A stretch of DNA of 64,000 bases from Bacteroidota bacterium (GTDB lineage Bacteria; Bacteroidota; Bacteroidia; Chitinophagales; Chitinophagaceae): NCBI GenBank assembly GCA_023416995.1, contig JAEZGI010000033.1, positions 53,701 to 117,700 of the forward strand, written 5' to 3'. Under the pieces are notes generated by a model that made no database searches, was not told the DNA's origin, and worked only from the letters and a program-made list of their open reading frames with translations. Position 1 is the stretch's first letter. Each line of letters opens with the position of its first letter. Shown one piece after another: positions 27,696 through 36,051 of this stretch. The translations under genes were made by a program, and so were the position numbers.

Positions 27696-29957
27696 ATGAG
27701 AACCGGCACACTCGTGGTTTACCTGCTGTTCCTTTGCCTGGTTGCCGAGGCTCAAACCCTCCAGCCCGTTGGTGCATGGCGCGAACATCTGCCTTACAAC
27801 CGCGTCGTTGCAGTAGAAGAGATCAATGGTATCATCTGGGCGGCAACACCAAACGCACTTTTTTCTCTTGATCCGGCGGACAACACTATCGAACGAATCA
27901 CCCGGATCTCAGGGTTAACCGGAAGGGACATACGCACCATCGGAACAGATGGGTCACAACTGATCGTAATTTATTCGGATGGAAATATCGACATCATTGG
28001 TGAACAGGATATCAATAATATTTCTGACATAAATAACAATCCGCTTACCGCCAACAAACTGCTGAATAAAGTCTATTCTGCCACAGGCAAAACCTGGATC
28101 GCAGGCAACGAAGCAATATATCTGCTGGACACAGAAAAAAATGAAATACGTGACACTTATATAATAGGTGACAACGGATCGCGTTTATCCGTAAACGATC
28201 TGCACCTTTATCACGACACATTATTTGCTGCCACAGGCAATGGATTACGCGCTGCACCCATAAACACCACCAACCTTTCAGATTTCAGAAACTGGTATCT
28301 GCAGCCTTCTTTAACAGGCAATATTGACAACGTTGTCGTCTGGCAGGACCGGCTTGTTTGTCGCGTTGCAGATACTGTATACATACGTGATAACCAGGAT
28401 TGGTCGGTACTTTATACAGGTAGCCATATTAAAAATATCTCTGCAGAACAACAATTACTTATCAGTGAGACCGGTCCGGGCAATGAACAGCTAACAATAC
28501 TCAACGATTTGTCATCATCACCTGTTCGGTTAAAACATGCCCTGATAAAATACCCGGTTTATTCGCTCAGCATTAATGAGGTGTTTTGGATCGCTGATAA
28601 TTTTTCAGGATTGATCGCCGCTCAGACCAACGGAACGATTACGAATTTTATCCCGGCCTCTCCAATAATCAGCTCAGGCATGCATGTAACCAGCGACCAG
28701 CACAAAACGGTATTTACTGGCGGAATAAACAGCACTACCGGCCTGCCCGCAGCACAGTTATCGATCCTTAGCGATGGTGAGTGGAAAAACTATGATGTAT
28801 CAGGTTCACAAGTGCCTGCAGGCGTATCTGAAATTATCTCTGTAGCAATCCATCCATTAAATGGCAGTGTATGGGCCGGCTCAAATGGCAACGGACTATT
28901 GCATTTCGATAATGACAACATTACAATATTTGGTGCCAACTCCTTCGTGAAAGAAAGCGAGGCTCAACCAGGAAGATTTTTTGTTCCGGGCCTCGCTTTT
29001 GATTTGTTCAACACACTGTGGTTATCAAATGCAGGCGCTGATCAACCGCTCATCGCGCGCAAAGATGATGGCACAACACTATCGTTCAAACCAGGTTTTT
29101 CAGGCCCCGGAAAAGATTTCGGCAAAATGGTAATTGACGAACTCAATCAGAAATGGATAGTTGCTTCACCAGGTAATGGTGTCATTGTATTTAATCATGG
29201 GCAATCGCTTGAAAATACCGCCGACGATCAATGGAAACCGTATCGTGCAGGAGCGGGTAACGGCAACCTGCCATCCGACAATGTAAACTGCCTGGCCGTT
29301 GACAAGGATGGCTTTGTATGGATAGGAACAGATGCAGGCATTGCCATCATACGCTGTGCTTCAGAGATATTTTCTTTGAACGGTTGTGAGGCGTTTCGCC
29401 CTGTGGTTAGGCAGGACAATTTTGCGGGATATTTATTCGCTAACGAAAACGTGCGGGCTATTGCAGTTGACGGAGCGAACAGGAAATGGATAGGCACAAC
29501 AAACGGTATATGGTTGCTGAGTGCCGATGGTGAAAAAATTATCCTTCGCTTCACAGCACAAAACAGCCCATTACAGTCAAACAATATCAACAGTATTTCT
29601 ATCGATCCAAAAACTGGTGAGGTTTTTTTCGCAACGGTTGGTGGATTGTCATCATACCGAAGTACTGCCACCGATAGTAAAGTAAACAACAATCCTTTAC
29701 TGATATTTCCAAACCCTGTACCGCCTGGTTATAATGGCACCATCGCTATCAGCGGCGTGCCGCAAAATGCCATAGTTAAGATAACGGCGCTCGATGGATC
29801 ACTCGTATATCAAACCAGGGCGCTTGGCGCTCAAGCGGTTTGGAATGGGCGCGACTACCGGGGAAGAAAAATTTCGTCGGGGGTTTACCTGGTGTTGATA
29901 AGTGGCGAGAACAACAAACAACTGGCAACAGGAAAAATTATTTATGTCAACAAGTGA
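27696..29957 (+). CDS. porZ: PorZ-like T9SS surface protein with beta-propellers and a C-terminal sorting domain
   Basis: From the ATG at 27696 the protein is 753 residues; the longer frame lies upstream of the promoter. A signal peptide (MRTGTLVVYLLFLCLVAEAQ) is followed by the PorZ N-terminal propeller signature GAWREHLPYNRVVAVEE and IWAATPNALFSLD. Two-component-regulator-like propeller repeats follow (for example VWAGSNGNGLLHFDND and VWIGTDAGIAIIR). The last 80 residues are a type A sorting domain: FPNPVPPGYNG, ITALDGSLVYQ and SGVYLVLIS. In Porphyromonas gingivalis PorZ sits on the surface with PorU and helps deliver anionic lipopolysaccharide to cargo. The gene is followed by recO after 45 bases. 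Family assignment rests on the N-terminal motif plus architecture. Confidence 0.82.
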   Translation: MRTGTLVVYLLFLCLVAEAQTLQPVGAWREHLPYNRVVAVEEINGIIWAATPNALFSLDPADNTIERITRISGLTGRDIRTIGTDGSQLIVIYSDGNIDIIGEQDINNISDINNNPLTANKLLNKVYSATGKTWIAGNEAIYLLDTEKNEIRDTYIIGDNGSRLSVNDLHLYHDTLFAATGNGLRAAPINTTNLSDFRNWYLQPSLTGNIDNVVVWQDRLVCRVADTVYIRDNQDWSVLYTGSHIKNISAEQQLLISETGPGNEQLTILNDLSSSPVRLKHALIKYPVYSLSINEVFWIADNFSGLIAAQTNGTITNFIPASPIISSGMHVTSDQHKTVFTGGINSTTGLPAAQLSILSDGEWKNYDVSGSQVPAGVSEIISVAIHPLNGSVWAGSNGNGLLHFDNDNITIFGANSFVKESEAQPGRFFVPGLAFDLFNTLWLSNAGADQPLIARKDDGTTLSFKPGFSGPGKDFGKMVIDELNQKWIVASPGNGVIVFNHGQSLENTADDQWKPYRAGAGNGNLPSDNVNCLAVDKDGFVWIGTDAGIAIIRCASEIFSLNGCEAFRPVVRQDNFAGYLFANENVRAIAVDGANRKWIGTTNGIWLLSADGEKIILRFTAQNSPLQSNNINSISIDPKTGEVFFATVGGLSSYRSTATDSKVNNNPLLIFPNPVPPGYNGTIAISGVPQNAIVKITALDGSLVYQTRALGAQAVWNGRDYRGRKISSGVYLVLISGENNKQLATGKIIYVNK

Positions 29958-30002
29958 TCGCATATCCATTAACGTTATAAGGTATAACATACTCTTCTAC
30001 TG

Positions 30003-30740
30003 ATGCTGCACAAAACAAAAGGTATCGTTCTCAGAACAGTCCGTTATGGTGAAACCAGCATCATAGCCACATTATATACTGAATTGTTCGGCATTCAGTC
30101 CTTTATGATAAACGGGGTTCGGTCTGCCGCCCGTTCAGCAAGCGGTAAGGCTAATTTGCTGCAACCTGCAGCTATTCTGGAACTAGTGATGTATCACAAC
30201 GATAAAAAAAATCTGCAGCGGCTTCGCGAGTTTCGTTGGGCACATCTTTATCGCGATCTGTATTTTAATGTTATCAAAAATTCAATCGCTCTTTTTATGG
30301 TTGAATTGTTACAAAAAACGCTTAAGGAACCCGAGGTAAACCCCGAGTTGTTTGCTTTTGTTGAAGACGCATTTCTGCATCTCGATGCAAGTCATGATAC
30401 CGTGATGGCAAATTACCCATTATTTTTTGCCTTGCATCTTACCAGCTTTTACGGCTTTCGTTTAACTGATAACTGGTCAGAAAATAAAACGATTGCTGAT
30501 TTGCAGGAAGGAGAATTTGTTGGTGAAATACCGCAACATCCGTATTACCTTGATGGACCCGCAGGTTTTATAACCTCACAATTACTGAAGGTTCAGGTTC
30601 CGCACGAATTGAGTGAGATCCGTTTGAACAGCCAGATGCGGCGGCATCTGCTTGAAGCATACCAAACCTTTTATGCACTACATGTATCTGATTTTGGCAC
30701 TATGAAAACCCTGCCTGTGCTTCAGGAGATCATGAAATAA
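30003..30740 (+). CDS. recO: DNA repair protein RecO
   Basis: The 245-residue protein begins KTKGIVLRTVRYGETSIIA, the standard RecO oligonucleotide-binding fold start (GIVL...ETS). A helical domain follows with KNSIALFMVELLQKTLKE and LPVLQEIM at the end. RecO loads RecA onto SSB-coated single-stranded DNA together with RecR during gap repair. The zinc-finger cysteines present in some RecO proteins are absent, as in many Bacteroidota members. It lies 45 bases after porZ on the same strand and no separate promoter is obvious, so it is probably co-transcribed. Confidence 0.92.
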   Translation: MLHKTKGIVLRTVRYGETSIIATLYTELFGIQSFMINGVRSAARSASGKANLLQPAAILELVMYHNDKKNLQRLREFRWAHLYRDLYFNVIKNSIALFMVELLQKTLKEPEVNPELFAFVEDAFLHLDASHDTVMANYPLFFALHLTSFYGFRLTDNWSENKTIADLQEGEFVGEIPQHPYYLDGPAGFITSQLLKVQVPHELSEIRLNSQMRRHLLEAYQTFYALHVSDFGTMKTLPVLQEIMK

Positions 30741-30772
30741 CCTTGTTCATAATCTTCCGGAGGGTCGTCAAT

Positions 30773-31960
30773 TCAAAGCAGCCGTTCTGCGGTAGCAGAG
30801 GCTTCAATACTTTTTTCATTCACTCCTTTCAACCACACAATACCTGGTTGTTTACCTGCCGCAAAACTTCCCGTTTCAGTTTCAATTCCAAGCGCCTTTG
30901 CCCCATTTATTGTTGCCCATTTCAGTAAAGCTGCAACTTCAATGTTCCGCTCAGCATGGTGAATAGTTTTTAACTCTTCTAAAATATCAAGCTGCTTGTT
31001 AGATGCAAGACTATCTGTTCCGATTGTTATATCGATACCACATTCCGCAAGCATGTTCAGGTCAGGCAGTTTGCCATTGATATACAGGTTTGCATTCGGG
31101 CATAAACACAGGGTGCAGGCTAACCCCTTAGCTATTGCTTCGTGCAGTGCAGCAATATCATCGGTACCGGTTTCTACATTATGCACAAATATTACAGACT
31201 GGTTTTTATGAAAGAAAGGCAGCATATGCTGCAGTCCTGATCTGTTTTGTATTGACAACCTCGTTGCATCAAAACCAATGGCGGTATATAACCGGTGAAA
31301 ATCACCGCTTCCTTTCAAAAACAATTCGTTCTCCGCTGCATGCTCCTGGTTATGGACAGTCAGTAAATGGTTGCCGGGGAAACCCGTAATTAGTTTCAAC
31401 AACGATTCGGAGACCGAGTATGGAGCGTGTGGTACTATGGAATTGGAAGCCATTGGCAGCGAATACCCCGCTGCAAACCGGTTAAAGGTTTCCCGGGCCG
31501 CTTTCATTCGCAGGTCGGCCAGGTCCTCATCCAAACCCATTGCTTCTATAAAATTATGGTAGTATAATTGACCCTCTTGTTTCAACCCGGCGGTAACATC
31601 GGTATTGCATATATCACCGACAGCAACGATGCCTTTATGCAACATCGACTCCTGCGCAACGCGTGCTGCTTTCAGTATATCTTCAATCGCCACACGCGGT
31701 GTTTTCATTACAGCAAGCAGAAAATCGATCATACCTGTTCTCTCGGGTATTACGCCCTGCATCCAAGACAATTCCAGGTGACAATGGGTATTAACAAAAC
31801 CCGGGCAAATGGTACCGGGAAAATACGCTGCATCCTGATGTGCGGATGCCTCTTCTACTGCTATGATGACGCCTGCATCATCTGTAATTAAAACCTTATC
31901 ACCCCCGGCGAACCCTAAACCTGTAAACAAAAAATCGCCCCTGAATTTTCTATAGATCAT
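30773..31960 (-). CDS. Amidohydrolase-superfamily deaminase (aminofutalosine deaminase-like)
   Basis: The 395-residue enzyme has the metal-binding HCHLELSW near residue 59 and the HNQEHAAE segment near 200. The catalytic region TIGTDSLASN lies near 308. This is the TRZ/ATZ and cytosine-deaminase-like pattern, where a zinc or iron activates water to remove an amino group. The HLE after the first His pair resembles 6-amino-6-deoxyfutalosine or S-adenosylhomocysteine/thioadenosine deaminases, so a role in the futalosine menaquinone route is possible. No other mqn genes are in the window. It is convergent with recO and divergent from prfA. Family is firm, substrate is inferred. Confidence 0.75.
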   Translation of the reverse strand: MIYRKFRGDFLFTGLGFAGGDKVLITDDAGVIIAVEEASAHQDAAYFPGTICPGFVNTHCHLELSWMQGVIPERTGMIDFLLAVMKTPRVAIEDILKAARVAQESMLHKGIVAVGDICNTDVTAGLKQEGQLYYHNFIEAMGLDEDLADLRMKAARETFNRFAAGYSLPMASNSIVPHAPYSVSESLLKLITGFPGNHLLTVHNQEHAAENELFLKGSGDFHRLYTAIGFDATRLSIQNRSGLQHMLPFFHKNQSVIFVHNVETGTDDIAALHEAIAKGLACTLCLCPNANLYINGKLPDLNMLAECGIDITIGTDSLASNKQLDILEELKTIHHAERNIEVAALLKWATINGAKALGIETETGSFAAGKQPGIVWLKGVNEKSIEASATAERLL

Positions 31961-31974
31961 CCTTCGAATTCATT

Positions 31975-31982
31975 TAATTTTG
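31975..31982 (+). promoter_or_regulatory. -7 promoter element of prfA
   Basis: TAATTTTG matches TAnnTTTG exactly, 89 bases upstream of the prfA ATG, in the divergent spacer with the amidohydrolase gene. Confidence 0.45.
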
Positions 31983-32071
31983 CCGGCGTTGCCGAAAACT
32001 TCACTTCCCGGCACGGCAATAATTTCCGGCAATAACACAACCGGATATTTACCTAAAAGTAACAGAAAACT

Positions 32072-33133
32072 ATGTTAGACAGACTGGAGGCGATAAAAGC
32101 GCGGTTCGATAATATCGGTGTGGCACTCAGCAACCCCGAAGTGGTGAGCGATAACAAAAAGTTCAGCGCGATGAGTAAAGAATACCGCAGCCTCGAAAAG
32201 ATTGTGAACGCACGCGAAGAATACATAAAACTGCTGGATGATGTCGCTTTTTATAAAGAAGCGCTTTCCGGCGACGATGAAGAGATGCGGGAACTGGCCA
32301 AGGCAGAAGCACCTGAACTGGAGGAGAAAAAAGCGGCTATGGAAAGCCGGATCAGGCAATTGCTGATTCCAAAGGACCCACAGGATGAAAAAAATGCCAT
32401 TCTCGAAATACGCGCAGGAACCGGTGGAGACGAAGCAAGCTTGTTTGCCGGTGATCTGCTGAGAATGTATTTGAAATTTTGTGAAAAGAAAGGTTGGCGC
32501 ACCGTACTGCTGAGTGAAAATGAAGGTACGGCAGGCGGTTATAAAGAAGTAAACGTTGAAGTAACCGGCGAAGATGTATATGGCACATTGAAGTTTGAAA
32601 GCGGGGTTCATCGTGTACAAAGGGTGCCGGACACAGAGGCTTCAGGGCGCGTGCATACATCGGCTGCAACAGTGGCAGTAATGCCTGAGGCCGAAGAGGT
32701 GGATGTAGAGTTAAAAGACAGCGATGTGAAAATGGAAACCTCCAGGAGTGGTGGTGCGGGCGGACAAAACGTAAACAAGGTAGAAACGAAGGTAATGCTC
32801 ACTCACCTTAAAACCGGGCTTGTTGTTATTTGTCAGACTGAACGAACACAGCTCGGGAACCGTGAAAAAGCAATGCAGATGATGCGTACGAAGTTGTATG
32901 AGGAACAGGTGAGGAAACAGGAGGACGAGATTGCACGGCACCGGAAAAGTCTTGTGAGCTCAGGTGACCGGAGCGCAAAGATCCGGACCTATAACTATCC
33001 ACAGGGCAGGGTAACTGATCATCGCATCGGATTAACAGTTTATAACCTGGAAGAGGTTATGAACGGAAATATCCAGGAATTTATAGATGCGTTACAATTT
33101 GCTGAAAACTCAGAAAAGCTTACCAAAGATTAA
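32072..33133 (+). CDS. prfA: Peptide chain release factor 1
   Basis: The 353-residue factor ends translation at UAA and UAG codons. It has the anticodon-like PxT motif as PDT in RVPDTEASGRVHTS (near residue 190) and the GGQ catalytic motif in SRSGGAGGQNVNKVET (near 230), which triggers peptidyl-tRNA hydrolysis. The N-terminal coiled-coil domain and C-terminal YNLEEVMNGNIQEFIDAL complete the normal RF1 length. RF1 rather than RF2 is supported by PxT instead of SPF. A weak hairpin at 33196-33216 may terminate it. Confidence 0.97.
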   Translation: MLDRLEAIKARFDNIGVALSNPEVVSDNKKFSAMSKEYRSLEKIVNAREEYIKLLDDVAFYKEALSGDDEEMRELAKAEAPELEEKKAAMESRIRQLLIPKDPQDEKNAILEIRAGTGGDEASLFAGDLLRMYLKFCEKKGWRTVLLSENEGTAGGYKEVNVEVTGEDVYGTLKFESGVHRVQRVPDTEASGRVHTSAATVAVMPEAEEVDVELKDSDVKMETSRSGGAGGQNVNKVETKVMLTHLKTGLVVICQTERTQLGNREKAMQMMRTKLYEEQVRKQEDEIARHRKSLVSSGDRSAKIRTYNYPQGRVTDHRIGLTVYNLEEVMNGNIQEFIDALQFAENSEKLTKD

Positions 33134-33195
33134 GGCAGTTCTTTACAGTTTTCGCAACAAAGCGGCAGGTTCGCTTCATTTCCTGCTCCAACGGT

Positions 33196-33216
33196 ACCTT
33201 CGTATCCGAAGGTTTT
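33196..33216 (+). terminator. Possible weak terminator after prfA
   Basis: A 7-bp stem ACCTTCG/CGAAGGT (33196-33202 with 33207-33213) with loop TATC is followed by only four T. The sequence lies 60 bases beyond prfA. Confidence 0.4.
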
Positions 33217-33268
33217 CAGGGAAGCGGCATGACAATTGGTGCTAATAAGTCAACTAAATCTCACCATT

Positions 33269-33772
33269 ATGCTCGATAACCTGATTAACCTTGTAAAACA
33301 ATACGCAGGCGAAGAAGTAAATAACAACCCTTCCATTCCTGCAGAAAAAAAAGGTGCCGTAGTTGAGGAAACAAGCAACACCATTACCGGTAGTTTACAG
33401 AAACTCGCTTCTGGTGGAGGTTTGAACGAACTGCTTGGTATGTTCACAGGCAACTCAACGGGTGGAAATGTTACCCAGACATTATCCGGCGACGTAGCTT
33501 CTAATCTTACAAACAAAATTGGCCTAGATCCGGGAACCGCCAGTGGATTTGCAGGAGGAATTATTCCCAAAATCCTGGGCAGCCTGGTCAACAAAACAAA
33601 TGATCCGGGCGACAATTCGTTCAACCTCGAATCGATTTTTAGTTCCCTTACGGGTGGAAAAGCATCCGGTGGAAACCTGGCCGGGATGATTGGAAAACTG
33701 AAAAGCGGGCTGGATCGCGATGGAGACGGAGATGTAGATCTGAGGGATGCAATGAAGCTCTTTGGAAAATAA
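33269..33772 (+). CDS. Small Gly/Asn-rich protein with a C-terminal EF-hand
   Basis: The start is the ATG at 33269 (MLDNLINLVKQYAGEE), giving 167 residues; the open frame begins 33 bases upstream. There is no signal peptide or membrane segment. The middle repeats GL/GG/NL units, similar in feel to DUF937 (YidB-like) proteins, which is a resemblance only. Residues 149-160 form a canonical calcium loop: D149, D151, D153, G154, V156 and D160 fit positions 1, 3, 5, 6, 8 and 12 of an EF-hand or dockerin-type loop. A single loop suggests structural calcium or dimerisation. Function is unknown. Confidence 0.7.
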   Translation: MLDNLINLVKQYAGEEVNNNPSIPAEKKGAVVEETSNTITGSLQKLASGGGLNELLGMFTGNSTGGNVTQTLSGDVASNLTNKIGLDPGTASGFAGGIIPKILGSLVNKTNDPGDNSFNLESIFSSLTGGKASGGNLAGMIGKLKSGLDRDGDGDVDLRDAMKLFGK

Positions 33773-34053
33773 ATAAATTTTGAACTGTTGCTTTAATATT
33801 GACTTATTAATCTTAAATTCAGTTTAGATTAATGTTAAGGAATTGACAAATAACTAACCTTTGGTTCAATTGTTTGACAGTTTTTCGTTGCTTTGCTCTA
33901 TCAATTCAGCGATATCATAAAAGGATTTCTGAATCGCAAGTCCGAACAGTGTTTCTGTTCCAATAAATTCGATTCAACGTATTAAATTTTCTCATAAGCA
34001 GTTAGTTTTGGTTACGGCCCCTGTTTCCACAGGGGCCATTCTTTTATAACTAC
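33773..34053. other. Intergenic region with hairpins, possible small RNA
   Basis: About 280 AT-rich bases lie between the EF-hand gene and the VanZ-like gene. Near the right end are a small GAACAG/CTGTTC hairpin and a strong GC-rich terminator. The distance of the terminator from the EF-hand gene (about 240 bases) leaves room for an independent short transcript, but no promoter motif is convincing. Confidence 0.3.
34016..34045. terminator. GC-rich hairpin between convergent genes
   Basis: A perfect 8-bp stem GGCCCCTG/CAGGGGCC (34016-34023 with 34030-34037) with a six-base loop is followed by a T-rich tail on the plus strand. It lies 17 bases past the VanZ-like stop and may serve both directions. 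Confidence 0.7.
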
Positions 34054-34449
34054 TTACTGCTTTCTTACCATGATGAGATATCCAAAAGCGGCAAGACATC
34101 CGGCTATATCAGCCGAGATATCTGCTTTGTCGAATCCTCGGTTGGGTATTAAATACAACTGCACGTATTCCAGCGCGATTCCCATTACGATCCCTGCCAG
34201 CGTGATGCTTACCAGCGATCGGAACCATTCCCTGTCATCAGGTTGCCTTAAATGGCTCCAGCATCCCCAAAACAAAACAACGCCGCCGAATAAGACTACA
34301 TGTACGAACTTGTCAAAGTTCTCAATGGCACCGAAGATCCCTTTTCCGGGCAAATCCGATCCGGGTAAGCAGAGCAATATGATTGTGATAAGCGTCCATA
34401 GTAATGGAGTTACCGTTCCTGACGAGAGCGATCGTATCAGCCGAAGCAT
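34054..34449 (-). CDS. VanZ-like membrane protein
   Basis: The 131-residue protein has four predicted transmembrane helices (about 14-30, 47-63, 79-100, 112-128). The pattern of FDKFVHVVLFGGVVLFWG and IVMGIALEYVQLYLIPNRGFDKADISADIAGC is the VanZ signature: the family shares E-Q-near-F-x3-R-x-FDxxDxxANxxG. Such proteins have been linked to teicoplanin resistance in enterococci; in Bacteroidota their role is unknown. It lies nine bases after gcvH on the same strand, so the two may share a transcript. Confidence 0.85.
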   Translation of the reverse strand: MLRLIRSLSSGTVTPLLWTLITIILLCLPGSDLPGKGIFGAIENFDKFVHVVLFGGVVLFWGCWSHLRQPDDREWFRSLVSITLAGIVMGIALEYVQLYLIPNRGFDKADISADIAGCLAAFGYLIMVRKQ

Positions 34450-34458
34450 ATAATAAGG

Positions 34459-34839
34459 TTAGGCTCCCACCAGGCTGTTATAAGCCGCAGCATCCATCAG
34501 ACCATCTACGTCAGCCGGATTGTCAACGGTCATCTTAATCATCCAGCCTGCTTCATAAGGATCTGTGTTAACGAGTTCAGGTGAGCCAGAAAGTGCAGGG
34601 TTTACTTCATTGATGGTACCAGCCACAGGCAGGAAAAGATCAGAAACAGTTTTTACGGCCTCCACAGTACCAAACACTGCCTCAGCAGCTAAAGCCTTAC
34701 CTGCTGTTTCGATTTCAACATATACAATATCGCCCAGTTCTGATTGTGCAAAATCAGTGATCCCGATTGTAGCAATATTACCTTCGAGACGTACCCATTC
34801 GTGATCTTTAGTGTAGCGCAGGTTTTCAGGAAACTTCAT
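34459..34839 (-). CDS. gcvH: Glycine cleavage system H protein
   Basis: From the ATG at 34839 (MKFPENLRYTKDHEWV) the protein is 126 residues; the preceding in-frame ATG at 34860 would place the start inside the promoter motif. The lipoyl lysine is in FGTVEAVKTVSDLFLPV, the VExVKxxSD motif. H protein shuttles the aminomethyl group between the P, T and L proteins of the glycine cleavage complex. Other gcv genes are absent here, so the complex is assembled from scattered loci. A -7 element lies 18 bases upstream. Confidence 0.96.
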   Translation of the reverse strand: MKFPENLRYTKDHEWVRLEGNIATIGITDFAQSELGDIVYVEIETAGKALAAEAVFGTVEAVKTVSDLFLPVAGTINEVNPALSGSPELVNTDPYEAGWMIKMTVDNPADVDGLMDAAAYNSLVGA

Positions 34840-34857
34840 GTTAAAAGATTTATCCGG

Positions 34858-34865
34858 CAAATATA
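34858..34865 (-). promoter_or_regulatory. -7 promoter element of gcvH
   Basis: CAAATATA on the plus strand gives TATATTTG on the minus strand, an exact TAnnTTTG match, 18 bases before the start codon. It excludes the upstream start at 34860. Confidence 0.5.
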
Positions 34866-34913
34866 ATGGTTACCCTGCGATCCCTGATGTTGAAAAACCT
34901 GCTTTAAAACGAA

Positions 34914-35636
34914 CTATTTCCGCCTGATCATCCGGGTCCGGATTATTCTCACATCACCCAGCGGTTTATCTCCCCCTTCTTTACCGGAAGTTTTTACGGA
35001 AGCAATCTTGTCTATCACATTCAGCCCGCTGATTACCTCTCCATAAATTGTATAGTTCTGATCGAGATGCGGTGCACCGCCAATAGTTTTATAAACCTGC
35101 CGGTGCGCTGGCAGTATTTTTCTGCCCTTTAAACGATGAGTTTCGATAGAATCCAAACCAGCATCAGTAAATACCCGGCCCTGCACCAGGTAAAACTGGG
35201 TCGGACTACTGGCCTTCGTGGGGTTGGTGGCATCACCTTCGCGCGCGGCAGCCAGCACCCCTTTTTTGTGAAACATGCTTCCACGGATTTCTGCAGGTAT
35301 TTTGTCGCCAGGGCTAAGGGCACTATCCCTTTGTTTTTTTGATCTTGGGTCTCCCGCCTGTATCATAAAACCATTGATCACACGATGAAAGCTTATCCCC
35401 TGGTAAAACCTGGTATTGACCAGTCTTATGAAATTATCTCTATGCAGTGGAGTTGAATCAGAGAGCCGCATTACAATGGTTCCACTGTCAGTAACCATTT
35501 CTATGTCCTTACGGAGATCATTCTTTCGGATCCCCTCCGCGATGCGGGGATTACAGGAAGAAAATATAAGTAACAATGCGAGTATTGAACACCACGCAGG
35601 GGCAGGTTGAATCTTGCTGAGGGGATTAAAATTCAT
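34914..35636 (-). CDS. Cyclophilin-type peptidyl-prolyl isomerase lipoprotein
   Basis: The preferred start is the ATG at 35636, giving 240 residues with a lipoprotein signal ending LLLIFSSC; the longer frame at 35660 overlaps the upstream gene more. The cyclophilin domain (about 45-235) includes SFHRVINGFMIQAGDP, with the catalytic Arg and the Gln of the proline-binding pocket. The FYLVQG segment and the LDQNYTIYGEVISG turn come later. It assists folding of envelope proteins at proline bonds. It overlaps the upstream 114-residue gene by 11 bases, so the two are translated from one message. The inserted loop around KGRKILPAHRQVYK is typical of Bacteroidota lipoprotein cyclophilins. Confidence 0.92.
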   Translation of the reverse strand: MNFNPLSKIQPAPAWCSILALLLIFSSCNPRIAEGIRKNDLRKDIEMVTDSGTIVMRLSDSTPLHRDNFIRLVNTRFYQGISFHRVINGFMIQAGDPRSKKQRDSALSPGDKIPAEIRGSMFHKKGVLAAAREGDATNPTKASSPTQFYLVQGRVFTDAGLDSIETHRLKGRKILPAHRQVYKTIGGAPHLDQNYTIYGEVISGLNVIDKIASVKTSGKEGGDKPLGDVRIIRTRMIRRK

Positions 35637-35970
35637 GTGTCTCAAAGTACAATAAAACATGGTCTTTCAGGAAGAGTTCCTGTTGAATCATATCCATCAC
35701 AGGTAGTTCTTTCAACTGTTTGAAATGCGGCCAGCCATCATCATCATAAGCTTCAACCTCATAATAACCGCTTTGTGAAAGCAACGAACAAACAGCTATA
35801 TGCATAAGATCCTGTTTCTGTTCTTTTGTGAAACGTGGACGGATATCTCCGAACTCCTGGATACCTATCAGGAACAGTATCGTTTCCATATCCGGTTTCT
35901 TACCAAACCTTTCAACAAGCTTCGCCTCAAGGGTCCACCACCGGGTCTGTAAATCATACTGTGCATCCAT
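35626..35970 (-). CDS. Conserved small unknown protein upstream of cyclophilin
   Basis: The 114-residue protein is soluble, without signal or membrane segments. Its sequence has the recurrent pattern WWTLEAKLVERFGKKPDMET and FLIGIQEFGDIRPRFTKEQK. It looks like a conserved Bacteroidota family of unknown function, but I cannot name a domain. It overlaps the cyclophilin gene by 11 bases, so they are probably co-translated. Its -7 element lies only four bases from the ATG, implying a leaderless message or a later start at M28. It faces serS divergently. Confidence 0.7.
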   Translation of the reverse strand: MDAQYDLQTRWWTLEAKLVERFGKKPDMETILFLIGIQEFGDIRPRFTKEQKQDLMHIAVCSLLSQSGYYEVEAYDDDGWPHFKQLKELPVMDMIQQELFLKDHVLLYFETHEF

Positions 35971-35974
35971 ACCA

Positions 35975-35982
35975 CAAAGATA
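35975..35982 (-). promoter_or_regulatory. -7 promoter element of the small unknown gene
   Basis: CAAAGATA on the plus strand reads TATCTTTG on the minus strand and matches TAnnTTTG exactly, four bases from the start codon of the 114-residue protein. Confidence 0.45.
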
Positions 35983-36026
35983 ACGCGATGGCTTCTAAAT
36001 CGGTTGTCGTTCTCCGGGGCATCAAT

Positions 36027-36034
36027 TACCTTTG
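36027..36034 (+). promoter_or_regulatory. -7 promoter element of serS
   Basis: TACCTTTG is an exact TAnnTTTG match, 17 bases before the serS ATG at 36052. It rules out the in-frame upstream ATG at 36004 as the start. Confidence 0.55.
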
Positions 36035-36051
36035 GCCAAATTTTAAAAATC

